NCBI RefSeq assembly: GCF_020829685.1 | Contig: NZ_JAIVFR010000455.1 | Coordinates: 1-5,801 of the forward strand | Reading direction: 5' to 3' | DNA length: 5,801 nucleotides | Source of the DNA: Nostoc sp. CHAB 5715 | Lineage (GTDB): Bacteria > Cyanobacteriota > Cyanobacteriia > Cyanobacteriales > Nostocaceae | Shown: piece by piece, positions 1 to 5,553 of the stretch | Layout: every line of letters starts with the position of its first letter | Numbering within the stretch: the stretch's first letter is position 1 | Position numbers and translations under genes: made by a program | The notes under the pieces: model-generated | The model's database searches: none | Told to the model about the DNA's origin: nothing | The model's input: only the letters and a program-made list of their open reading frames with translations

Positions 1-658
1 GATTATAAAATAACGGACTAATCGCCAGCCCCAAAGAAGATATCAGCATTACTACTGGATCGCCCATAAAAGTGATACCAAGCATGATGCGATCGCGCAG
101 TGGTGTATGCAACCTCTGGATCAAGAGCAAAATGGCTTCATCAAGATTATATGCATACAACAGTCCAGTGCCGCATACAAGAGCGCCAACAGCCCCCAAT
201 ACCGGAATAAGTTGACTACCTGTTTGGTTTAATTGTCGCTGCATAGATATTTGAGGCAGTACGGCTGAATCAGATATGTTTCGATTATTACCCCCAACGG
301 CAGCAGTATTTTCTTTAGTGCCAAAGGAATGCAACTTACTGTCTTCAATGACTGCGCCAGAAACAAGTGATTTACTGCTTTTTTGCCGATAATCTAAGAG
401 GATGTCTTGAATAAGGAGAGCGATAGTATTTAAACTCTTATCTGGATGAAAGATAACAAGAACATTACCTGTGTAACTATTAGCACTAGCTCGTGAGATT
501 ATTTCCTCTTCTAATAATCTCGATTCAAGATATTTTTTAAGAGCTTCTGAATGATAAAGTCCATTTACCTTATACCTAACTCTTCCTTTAACAGCAGTAT
601 GTATTGCTTGAACCCAATGGTTTTGATTAGGAAGTTTATGAAAGTGAGGATTACCCAT
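1..658 (-). CDS. HMA-like domain / PAP2-type phosphatase fusion (partial, 3' end outside window)
   Basis: 219 codons are open from ATG at 658 to the left edge with no stop, so the C-terminus is missing. The start is firm: the second codon upstream is an in-frame TAA and no earlier ATG is possible. No clear Shine-Dalgarno is seen. Residues ~15-88 look like a divergent heavy-metal-associated (HMA-like) domain, with GRVRYKV near 25-31 and GNVLVIFHP near 64-72, but lack the CxxC metal ligand. Residues ~90-148 are a polar linker. Residues ~150-172 form a hydrophobic segment. Then DEAILLLIQRLHTPLRDR and ITFMGDPVVM (173-204) resemble the N-terminal part of PAP2-family membrane phosphatases, which commonly carry a T-x-x-G-D/S-P-V motif between their first helices. 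The PAP2 catalytic motifs (KxxxxxxRP, PSGH, SRxxxxxHxxxD) would lie beyond the edge, so phosphatase activity is unproven. The coding region is certain, the HMA-like call likely and the PAP2 call fairly likely. Confidence 0.85.
   Translation of the reverse strand, partial: MGNPHFHKLPNQNHWVQAIHTAVKGRVRYKVNGLYHSEALKKYLESRLLEEEIISRASANSYTGNVLVIFHPDKSLNTIALLIQDILLDYRQKSSKSLVSGAVIEDSKLHSFGTKENTAAVGGNNRNISDSAVLPQISMQRQLNQTGSQLIPVLGAVGALVCGTGLLYAYNLDEAILLLIQRLHTPLRDRIMLGITFMGDPVVMLISSLGLAISPLFYN
89..96. repeat. HIP1 octamer GCGATCGC
   Basis: Perfect palindrome GCGATCGC inside the PAP2-like part of the left-edge gene. HIP1 is strongly over-represented in many cyanobacterial genomes and supports the taxonomic inference. 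Confidence 0.9.
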
Positions 659-733
659 TTGTTATTGATAATAAAATGCTTTGACTGAAGGCTAGGGAAA
701 AGAGATTTTCATGTTGCCTAAAAAATCACTTTG

Positions 734-812
734 GTGTAGGTTGGGTTGAGGAACGTAGACCCGAAGGGGCTTCCCGCAGGGTAACCCAACATTTTCAAGG
801 CTTTGTTGGGTT
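734..812 (+). repeat. TTGGGTT-type interspersed repeat, left copy (interrupted)
   Basis: Positions 734-755 match the reverse complement of 1174-1195 exactly (22 bp), and 782-812 match the reverse complement of 1143-1173 at 27 of 31 positions. The left copy is interrupted by 26 extra bases (756-781). The segment 783-812 can fold with a 9-bp stem AACCCAACA/TGTTGGGTT. Confidence 0.8.
756..781 (+). repeat. 26-bp insert resembling a cyanobacterial small dispersed repeat
   Basis: These bases are absent from the otherwise matching inverted copy at 1143-1195, so they look like an insertion. The core GAAGGGGCTTCCCGCAGGG contains the small inverted repeat GAAG-GGG-CTTC. Very similar GGCTTCCCGCAGGG strings are, from memory, abundant in Nostoc genomes. 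The length matches the small dispersed repeats (roughly 21-27 bp) reported in Nostoc, which are often nested in other repeats. No target-site duplication is obvious. Confidence 0.6.
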
Positions 813-925
813 TCACGACCTTCAAGCCAACGTACAAATTTTCTTAAACGAGTAGTATTGGTTACTAGGGCTATTTCGTTCTAGACATAAACCGCCCAGA
901 ACTAAAGTTCCAGGCTAACAGCTAA

Positions 926-943
926 AGTCCGTTAAAACGGACT
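926..943. repeat. Small hairpin AGTCCGT-TAAA-ACGGACT
   Basis: Perfect 7-bp stem with a TAAA loop. A weaker 4-bp hairpin, GAAC-TAAA-GTTC, lies just before it at 899-910. Similar paired hairpins are a common type of dispersed repeat in Nostoc intergenic DNA. No T-run follows on either strand, so neither is a convincing terminator. Confidence 0.6.
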
Positions 944-956
944 ATAACCTTTTCTC

Positions 957-987
957 AGTCGTCTTTAGACCAATACAGTTCAGTTAA
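957..987 (+). repeat. 31-bp repeat, forward copy
   Basis: Matches the reverse complement of 1214-1244 at 29 of 31 positions; the two differences are the TT/AA centre of the small palindrome GTCT-TT-AGAC. Its right part, CAATACAGTTCAGTTAA (971-987), recurs at 5662-5678 with one mismatch, and a shorter diverged form TGAACTGCATTG lies at 2050-2061 in the opposite sense. Confidence 0.8.
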
Positions 988-1033
988 GCATTTCTTCCTT
1001 CTCTCTGCGTCCTTGGCGTCTTGGCGGTTCGTT
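971..1033 (+). repeat. Long direct repeat, copy 1 of 2
   Basis: Near-identical to 5662-5729 in the same orientation: about 60 of 63 aligned bases match, with two small length differences. The 3' half, GCGTCCTTGGCGTC-TTGGCGGTTCG, is a familiar interspersed string in Nostoc intergenic DNA. The two copies bracket three genes. Confidence 0.85.
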
Positions 1034-1070
1034 AACAAAATTGACTTTGTAACACAGTTTTAGCCTTAAC

Positions 1071-1104
1071 CCAAGCGTATTGTGATATAACGCAATACGC
1101 TTGG
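1071..1104. repeat. Perfect 12-bp-stem hairpin
   Basis: CCAAGCGTATTG (1071-1082) is perfectly complementary to CAATACGCTTGG (1093-1104) around a 10-base loop; a T-G and a G-C pair can extend the stem to 14. No T-run follows on either strand, so it is a repeat hairpin or RNA-stabilising structure rather than an obvious terminator. Confidence 0.75.
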
Positions 1105-1111
1105 CTTTGTG

Positions 1112-1155
1112 AAAAATCGCTTTGTTGGGTTAAGCAAAGCGCAACCCAACAAAGC
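1112..1155 (-). terminator. Candidate intrinsic terminator downstream of the 213-residue gene
   Basis: GCTTTGTTGGGTT (1119-1131) and AACCCAACAAAGC (1143-1155) form a perfect 13-bp stem with an 11-base loop. Read on the minus strand, the stem is followed after GA by TTTTT (1116-1112), the usual layout of a factor-independent terminator. It lies about 170 bp after the stop of the 213-residue gene and about 450 bp before the next minus-strand start, so it would separate their transcripts. The stem is only moderately GC-rich and derives from an interspersed repeat, so termination is an inference. Confidence 0.5.
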
Positions 1156-1195
1156 CCCGGAAATGTTGGGTTTCGTTCCTCAACCCAACCTACAC
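1143..1195 (-). repeat. TTGGGTT-type interspersed repeat, right inverted copy (uninterrupted)
   Basis: Inverted partner of 734-812, matching 49 of 53 bases once the 26-bp insert in the left copy is removed. Its AACCCAACA at 1143-1151 can pair either with 1123-1131 (terminator-like hairpin) or with TGTTGGGTT at 1164-1172. Confidence 0.8.
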
Positions 1196-1213
1196 AATTT
1201 AAGGTTTTTAGCG

Positions 1214-1244
1214 TTAACTGAACTGTATTGGTCTTTAGACGACT
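1214..1244 (-). repeat. 31-bp repeat, inverted copy
   Basis: Reverse-complement partner of 957-987 with 29 of 31 matches. It begins TTAACTGAACTGTATTGG on the plus strand, the core that recurs in other spacers of this window. Confidence 0.8.
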
Positions 1245-1324
1245 TTCGCTATTAGACTCAGAATTCATTCTGAGGCGGGCTAGATGAGAATGAAATAGCC
1301 CTGTATTGGTTACTGTATTAGCAA

Positions 1325-1966
1325 CTACACAAGTTCAGGTTCGCTGGCAGATTTTAGTTTCAAAGGCTGGGAGTTGAACTCGCCATTGCCGCGCAATCGC
1401 CATCGCTTGTTAGGTAAGATAAACATGGTGGCAGATTTTAGCCTCTTAATTATGCTTCTTGAGGTAGAAAGTATCCGTTCCCAAACGTCTATCCTAAAGC
1501 TTCGATATACAATAACATTACGTGCTTGGTTGAGCTTGCGTGTACTATCAATTAGGTTGATTAGAGCATCAAAAATAGTCCCCACGATTGATTTTGCCAT
1601 TACCTCTTTTGGCAAAACCACATCTTGGGCAGTTTGAATCAGGTTGACTAGATGCTCGCGCATTTGATTATCTGAAATTACACCTACTTTATAATTGATG
1701 ACGATAGATGCAGCTTTCGGGTTAGCACGGACATTTGTAACTCTAGTATCAGATTCTATCGCTAACTTGAGTTGATTAGCATACTCAGTATCTCTCGCTA
1801 GCAGAGGAATACGAAAACGAATCCGCCCAGGAATTGTATGGACAATGCTATAGTATATCTTTTGGGATGGCGCTGTTTTCTTAGCTACGTTTTTAGCTGC
1901 CTTTTTTGGTGGTAAACGCAGGTTAAGACTAGCAGTTTTGTCAGAAGACGGTTTTCTAGAAGTCAT
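1325..1966 (-). CDS. HMA-like domain protein, 213 aa, no CxxC
   Basis: 213 codons from ATG at 1966; an in-frame TAA five codons upstream supports this start, though no Shine-Dalgarno is visible. Residues 1-36 are rich in Lys, Ser and Thr and probably disordered. Residues ~38-112 read as a divergent heavy-metal-associated domain: IVHTIPGRIRFRIP (41-54) as the first strand, an acidic/basic helix, then VTNVRANPKAASIVINY (76-92). This is the pattern of HMA_2-type domains, in which a GR-[IL]-R-x-R strand is conserved and the CxxC ligand of classical copper/cadmium chaperones is absent. Residues ~113-185 are predicted helical with basic patches and no clear membrane span; the tail to 213 is polar. 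In other genomes such proteins tend to occur near P-type ATPases or membrane proteins; here relatives lie on the same strand on both sides. Metal binding is doubtful without cysteines, so a structural or regulatory role is equally possible. Confidence 0.85.
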   Translation of the reverse strand: MTSRKPSSDKTASLNLRLPPKKAAKNVAKKTAPSQKIYYSIVHTIPGRIRFRIPLLARDTEYANQLKLAIESDTRVTNVRANPKAASIVINYKVGVISDNQMREHLVNLIQTAQDVVLPKEVMAKSIVGTIFDALINLIDSTRKLNQARNVIVYRSFRIDVWERILSTSRSIIKRLKSATMFILPNKRWRLRGNGEFNSQPLKLKSASEPELV

Positions 1967-2196
1967 AGTACTATTTTTTTATTTCAAAAAACAAAAAACG
2001 CAACCAGGCTTATATATTTATCAATTGATGTTTTAAGAGAGGGTTTTATTGAACTGCATTGACTTTACTTTAGTCATACCTATTTTTCTGATTGAAAAAA
2101 TCTATCTCAGTATTGAATTTAACTGTCGCTGTTATCAGGTTGATTAAGTTTCTTTAACACTGTGCTTCACTAATAATCAAGAACAGAAACGTTGAA

Positions 2197-2217
2197 GAAG
2201 GCAGAAGGCAAAGGGCA
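2197..2217 (+). repeat. Heptanucleotide tandem repeat (STRR-like), three units
   Basis: GAAGGCA occurs twice in tandem (2197-2210), followed by the variant AAGGGCA (2211-2217). Short tandem heptamers of this sort (STRRs) are a known hallmark of heterocystous cyanobacteria. Confidence 0.7.
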
Positions 2218-2306
2218 GTTAGCAATATATTCGGGGATTCAGACTTATCCTAAATGTAAGCTATTAAATCCGAGATTTAGCTTTGTGCTTAAACCCCTGC
2301 TCCCTC

Positions 2307-2320
2307 CTACCTTCTACCTT
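2307..2320 (-). repeat. Heptamer tandem CTACCTT x2, complementary to the 2197-2217 array
   Basis: CTACCTT is repeated twice without interruption; its reverse complement, AAGGTAG, differs by one base from the AAGGCAG phase of the array at 2197-2217. The two arrays therefore form an imperfect inverted pair about 90 bp apart. Confidence 0.6.
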
Positions 2321-2366
2321 GCTGATTAATGCTCTCTCCCCTCCCTGATTAGATTATTATCATTTT

Positions 2367-2441
2367 TATTGACAGGTGTTTCGGTACATAGACCTATTGA
2401 CATGTAAGGGTTTTAATGTTTTACAGTTGAGTTACTATAAT
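2367..2441 (+). promoter_or_regulatory. Candidate promoter region of the WD40 gene
   Basis: A perfect TATAAT lies at 2436-2441, about 100 bp before the start codon. The hexamer 17 bp upstream (2413-2418, TTAATG) is only a weak -35. Two identical octamers TATTGACA (2367-2374 and 2395-2402), each containing a consensus TTGACA, are 28 bp apart, but neither is correctly spaced from the TATAAT. They may be regulator-binding direct repeats or parts of other weak promoters. No clean NtcA site (GTA-N8-TAC) is seen. Confidence 0.4.
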
Positions 2442-2543
2442 CTCAATTAGTAAAATCAAGAGTATGTATGAATTTACTTGATAGGAGTATTGCCCTGATT
2501 TCATGCAAGCTTTGCTTATTTATTTTACTTAGTTTCTAGGTAT

Positions 2544-4895
2544 GTGTTTATGCAGCAAGGGTTAAGGTTACTAATTCAACTGGTACTAGAGTTTGCACCT
2601 GTTGTTGCAGAGCTAGTACAAAAGAGAAGTCAAGATTTAGCTCTGAGTAAATATGAACCGATTGAAGTAATTCCCGAAATACTCAAAGTTTTAAATTCTT
2701 CAAATAAAAAAAGCAGTTATGTTGAAGACTTTGAACAAGAAAGAATTTTCCAACAGCAATTAGTAGCCGACAATCACCAAGCACAATTAAGAATAGCCGC
2801 CCAAGAGCGAGAAACAGCGCTCAAGTTGCCAGAAGTCAATAAAATTCTTGATAGCTGGCCTTTAAGATTATACCCTTCACAGATTTTAGATCACACCAAT
2901 TATGGGCGCACTCCACTAAAAATTTTTATCGCTCCTCCTCAAGTACATTTTGACCAGTTTGACGATAATATAAATGAAACAATTTCCCAAATTGAGTTAA
3001 TGTTGGCTGAAGGATTACGAGATTTTCTTAACAAGCATTACTCTCTACACAGTCAAGTTAGACCAACAGAATTATTGGCAGGTGCTTGGGATAGTAAACG
3101 TTTTCACAGTGAATCAAGTATTAAGGCTCTGTTTGGAATGTTGAAAACAGAGCCAATTTTGATTTTAGAGTCAGAAAATGATGGAGATTATTTAAACTTT
3201 CGGATTGCCTACTGGGGTTTGGGACAAGGTAATTATTATTATAAAACAATTACTCGATTACCTTATCGAGATATTTTGGAAGAGTCTGCTAAAAGACGGG
3301 CGTTAGAATGGAAAAAAATTAGAGATGAACTCTTGGCATTGGGAGAAGAAAGCGAGGAAATTAATCACATTGGAAAAGAGAATGTTGTTAATTTGGCAGT
3401 TTTAGAAAAGGTAGAAAAATGGAATGAGAAAGGAATTGATATTAGTAAGTTATCTTTACAATATCAAGTCAATCGTCAGGATTTTGAAAATCTTTGCCAG
3501 GTTTTGATTACTTATCACTGTTTGGTTGCAGGTTGGGTAGCGGATGTTTACCACCTGGTTAATCATGGTGTACCTCCACTACTACCAGAGTTGCTGCCGA
3601 GTTTGCTGGGAGATACTTTTGATTTACAATCAGTACAAGTTATCGCCTCCGGTTACAAGCAAGTTTACCAAGCTCTGGAAAATGAGCGTTGTTACTGGAT
3701 TCCAGAATTGGCTTTGCAATTAGCCAAGAGTTTATCTCATTTAAGCGATGCCTACGGCGGTAAACTACGCTCTTGGGCAAATGAACAGCTAAATTATTCT
3801 GTGAATACATGGTTACAACTACGCCAAATATCACTACAGGATTCTACAAACCCGCTTCAGGCAATGCAATCAGCCGTCAGCGTTAAAGATGAGGAATATG
3901 TAAAAAAGTTAAGAGAATATTTTATAGCAGTCGGTGATAGTCAGAGTCTTGCTGATGTTGAAGAAATTTTAAATTGCGTCGCCAACCTCAAACACCAAGT
4001 TACACTACAACATATCGTTCTCAGCCATACCTTAACTGGACATTTAGAAAAAGTGACATCTGTCGTCATTAGTCCTGATTCTGAGAGTTTAGTTAGCGGA
4101 TGTGCAGATAAAACCATCAAAGTATGGAATCTTAAACCCGACAAACTTATCCGCACCCTCACAGAAGATTTAGGCGAAATTTCCTCTGTTTCGATTAGTC
4201 CTGATGAACATTATCTCGCTGTTGGTAGTTGCCAACACCCCAAAAGTAATGTTAGAGTATACAACCTCAATTCTGGCAAATTAATCCACACTCTGTTAGG
4301 ACATCAAAAACCGGTTAACTGCATCGCCATCAGTCCTGATGGACAAATTCTTGCCAGTGGTAGCAATAAAATCAAAATTTGGAATTTGCATAAAGGCGAT
4401 CGCATTTGTACCCTTTGGCATTCATCCGCAGTTAATGCTGCTGCTATCAGCCCTGATGGTACAATCCTTGCTAGTGGTAGTTCTGACAACAAAATTAGGC
4501 TGTGGAACCCACGCACGGGAGATCCGTTACGCACTCTCAACGGACATTTAGGTGGGGTGAAATCAGTAATCATTAGTCCTGATGGAGAAATTCTCTTTAG
4601 CGGTAGCACAGACAAAACTATCAAAATTTGGCATTTAGCTACAGGTAAAGTACTACACACCTTGACTGGACATTTAGAAGAGGTAAGATCCTTAGCTGTT
4701 AGTCCTGATGGAGAAATTCTCTTTAGCGGTAGCGCAGACAAAACCATCAAAGTTTGGCATTTGCGGACGGGAGAGTTACTGCAAACTATCACAGAACACT
4801 CAGGGGCAGTAAACTCTATTGCTATGAGCAAGGATGGTCAATTTATTGCTAGTGGTAGTTCTGATAAAACCATCAAAATTTGGCAGATCAATTAA
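2544..4895 (+). CDS. WD40 seven-bladed propeller protein with unassigned N-terminal region
   Basis: 783 codons starting with GTG at 2544. ATG at 2550 (residue 3) is at least as likely, because the only upstream AGG (2538-2540) is 9 bases from it but only 3 from the GTG. Residues ~1-490 match no domain I can name: a hydrophobic helix at 6-24, a charged helical stretch at ~59-98, then an apparent alpha/beta section with PLKIFIAPP (124-132), VRPTELLAGAWDSKRFHSE (172-190), PILILESE (204-211) and FRIAYWGLGQGNYYYK (219-234), followed by mostly helical sequence. Residues 495-783 form exactly seven WD40 repeats beginning at 495, 537, 582, 622, 663, 705 and 747. Blades 1, 5, 6 and 7 carry the classic SPDG/DKTIK-[IV]-W pattern; blade 2 is irregular and blade 3 lacks the usual Asp before its last strand. 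Seven blades make one complete propeller, normally a protein-binding platform. No kinase, protease or NTPase motif (no P-loop) is visible. It is probably a cytoplasmic scaffold or sensor, partner unknown. It converges on the 192-residue gene with a 9-bp gap. Confidence 0.93.
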   Translation: MFMQQGLRLLIQLVLEFAPVVAELVQKRSQDLALSKYEPIEVIPEILKVLNSSNKKSSYVEDFEQERIFQQQLVADNHQAQLRIAAQERETALKLPEVNKILDSWPLRLYPSQILDHTNYGRTPLKIFIAPPQVHFDQFDDNINETISQIELMLAEGLRDFLNKHYSLHSQVRPTELLAGAWDSKRFHSESSIKALFGMLKTEPILILESENDGDYLNFRIAYWGLGQGNYYYKTITRLPYRDILEESAKRRALEWKKIRDELLALGEESEEINHIGKENVVNLAVLEKVEKWNEKGIDISKLSLQYQVNRQDFENLCQVLITYHCLVAGWVADVYHLVNHGVPPLLPELLPSLLGDTFDLQSVQVIASGYKQVYQALENERCYWIPELALQLAKSLSHLSDAYGGKLRSWANEQLNYSVNTWLQLRQISLQDSTNPLQAMQSAVSVKDEEYVKKLREYFIAVGDSQSLADVEEILNCVANLKHQVTLQHIVLSHTLTGHLEKVTSVVISPDSESLVSGCADKTIKVWNLKPDKLIRTLTEDLGEISSVSISPDEHYLAVGSCQHPKSNVRVYNLNSGKLIHTLLGHQKPVNCIAISPDGQILASGSNKIKIWNLHKGDRICTLWHSSAVNAAAISPDGTILASGSSDNKIRLWNPRTGDPLRTLNGHLGGVKSVIISPDGEILFSGSTDKTIKIWHLATGKVLHTLTGHLEEVRSLAVSPDGEILFSGSADKTIKVWHLRTGELLQTITEHSGAVNSIAMSKDGQFIASGSSDKTIKIWQIN
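4396..4403. repeat. HIP1 octamer GCGATCGC
   Basis: Second perfect HIP1 palindrome of the window, inside the WD40 region. Confidence 0.9.
4573..4733 (+). repeat. DNA-level duplication of WD40 blades 5 and 6
   Basis: Bases 4573-4607 recur exactly at 4699-4733, a 35-base identity at a spacing of 126 bp, which is exactly one 42-residue blade. Identity stays high beyond this run through the following ACAAAAC, ATCAAA and TTTGGCATTT segments. The other blades share only protein-level similarity, so this pair is a recent internal duplication or conversion. Confidence 0.85.
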
Positions 4896-4904
4896 GCTTT
4901 TTAG

Positions 4905-5483
4905 TTACTCGTTTGTTGATTGTTTTTGGCTAGTTCCGTGCAACTTAATAAAGCTATCAAAAGCATACCATGCTAAAACATACCAAGGAATAACTTCTAA
5001 CTGCAACCCTTTATTAAGTAATTGCCGCAGCGAAAGACTAGCTAATCCCAAAGGGAAAAGAATTCGCAGATCAAAAGCACCATGTGTTGACTGTTTGACG
5101 CGCTGGTTTAAGTCAACAATCGCAGATGATACTCCGGCTGCTGCCTCGGTGTTCCCCTCGGTAACATCGGCAAAAATTATTCCTAAATCTTTAAGTGTTG
5201 CTAGCACATTTTCTAGACTGCCATTATTACCATCGTGATTGATAACAATACTCCCATGATGGACATTTGTCTTAATTTGATTAATGTGAGTATTTGCTGA
5301 CAAAGCTTTGGCGATGCGTTGCATCTTTTCTGGTTGACGATGGGAATGAGCCACTCTCAACCGCAATCTTTTTGGAGTTGAACTTACAACTTTTGTAGAT
5401 ATCGGTTTTGGTGGTGTTTTGAAAGTGGGTTTGTCTAGAATTTCCGGCATTTTATTGTAAGTGCTATAACCATTTGTCAACAT
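4905..5483 (-). CDS. HMA-like domain protein with C-terminal membrane anchor, 192 aa
   Basis: 192 codons from ATG at 5483. A good ribosome binding site, AAAGGTGG (5495-5488 on the minus strand), sits four bases before this ATG and favours it over the internal Met12. Residues 1-35 are a polar, Pro/Lys-rich leader. Residues ~36-103 resemble a divergent heavy-metal-associated domain: PKRLRLRVAH (37-46) as the first strand and HHGSIVINHDG (75-85) as a later one, without CxxC. Two His clusters (H46, H48 and H75, H76, H83) are the only visible candidate metal ligands. Residues ~139-153 and ~160-180 are hydrophobic, separated by a short basic loop; the second, EVIPWYVLAWYAFDSFIKLH, is very aromatic. 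They probably form one hairpin or two membrane segments. It shares its domain type with the 213-residue and left-edge genes, suggesting one family expanded here. The 3' end meets the WD40 gene 9 bp away with no clear terminator between. Confidence 0.87.
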   Translation of the reverse strand: MLTNGYSTYNKMPEILDKPTFKTPPKPISTKVVSSTPKRLRLRVAHSHRQPEKMQRIAKALSANTHINQIKTNVHHGSIVINHDGNNGSLENVLATLKDLGIIFADVTEGNTEAAAGVSSAIVDLNQRVKQSTHGAFDLRILFPLGLASLSLRQLLNKGLQLEVIPWYVLAWYAFDSFIKLHGTSQKQSTNE

Positions 5484-5487
5484 GTAA

Positions 5488-5495
5488 CCACCTTT
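5488..5495 (-). promoter_or_regulatory. Ribosome binding site of the 192-aa gene
   Basis: Reads AAAGGTGG on the minus strand, four bases before ATG 5483, one mismatch from the anti-Shine-Dalgarno complement AAGGAGG. It decides the start in favour of ATG 5483 over the internal Met12. The other genes in this window lack such a clear site. Confidence 0.65.
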
Positions 5496-5553
5496 TTGAC
5501 TTGTGTGATAGTGGATTCTTTGTTGTGGGTTTGTTATCTAATATTTTGCATTA

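Larger units (their letters stand above)
659..1324. other. Repeat-rich intergenic spacer, no gene
   Basis: This 666-bp stretch separates two minus-strand genes and I see no credible gene in it. It is a mosaic of small repeats: a TTGGGTT-type repeat at 734-812 with an inverted copy at 1143-1195; a 31-bp sequence at 957-987 with an inverted copy at 1214-1244; an imperfect pair at about 867-898 and 1273-1302 (AGGGCTATTTC core); a direct 12-mer GTATTGGTTACT at 855-866 and 1303-1314; small hairpins at 899-910 and 926-943; and two strong hairpins at 1071-1104 and 1119-1155. The inverted pairs cross rather than nest, so this is not one simple large palindrome. A 78-codon open frame on the minus strand (1032-1268) is only a translation of these repeats. 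Confidence 0.8.
1967..2543. other. Divergent intergenic region between the 213-aa and WD40 genes
   Basis: 577 bp with no credible gene. It holds the upstream sequences of both divergent genes. On the minus side there is an AT-rich stretch with TATATA-like sequence near 2011-2016 but no convincing -35 partner. An imperfect inverted repeat TGACT..AGTCA lies at 2060-2076. Heptamer repeats occur at 2197-2217 and, in complementary form, at 2307-2320. Towards the WD40 gene there is a TATAAT and two identical TATTGACA octamers. A few tiny open frames near 2464-2532 (for example nine codons from ATG 2503) lack well-placed ribosome binding sites. Confidence 0.7.

Noticed and set aside
734..1195. CRISPR-like array from repeated TTGGGTT/AACCCAA units
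   Set aside because: The repeats are inverted and irregularly spaced, with no constant-length unique spacers and no cas genes in the window.
1032..1268. 78-codon minus-strand open frame
   Set aside because: Its sequence is a direct translation of the TTGGGTT repeat and neighbouring inverted repeats and hairpins; it has no ribosome binding site and spans a probable terminator. Such repeat-derived frames are a common false annotation in these genomes.
1374..1637. 87-codon plus-strand open frame
   Set aside because: Lies wholly antisense to the well-supported 213-residue HMA-like gene and shows no domain pattern of its own.
2464..2532. Short leader peptides upstream of the WD40 gene (for example ATG 2503 to TAG 2532)
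   Set aside because: The AGGAG at 2483-2487 is about 15 bases from ATG 2503, too far for a typical ribosome binding site, and the nine-codon peptide has no attenuator-like residue run.
4304..4831. 175-codon minus-strand open frame with internal repeats
   Set aside because: Antisense shadow of the WD40 blades; its periodic LPLKRISPSGL-like repeat is just the opposite-strand reading of the SPDG/DKTIK repeats.
4893..4910. Bidirectional terminator in the 9-bp gap between the convergent genes
   Set aside because: A run of five T bases follows the WD40 stop, but no stem of useful length precedes it on either strand.
4834..5238. 134-codon plus-strand open frame
   Set aside because: Starts inside the last WD40 blade in another frame and continues antisense to the 192-residue gene, which has a good ribosome binding site and recognisable domains.
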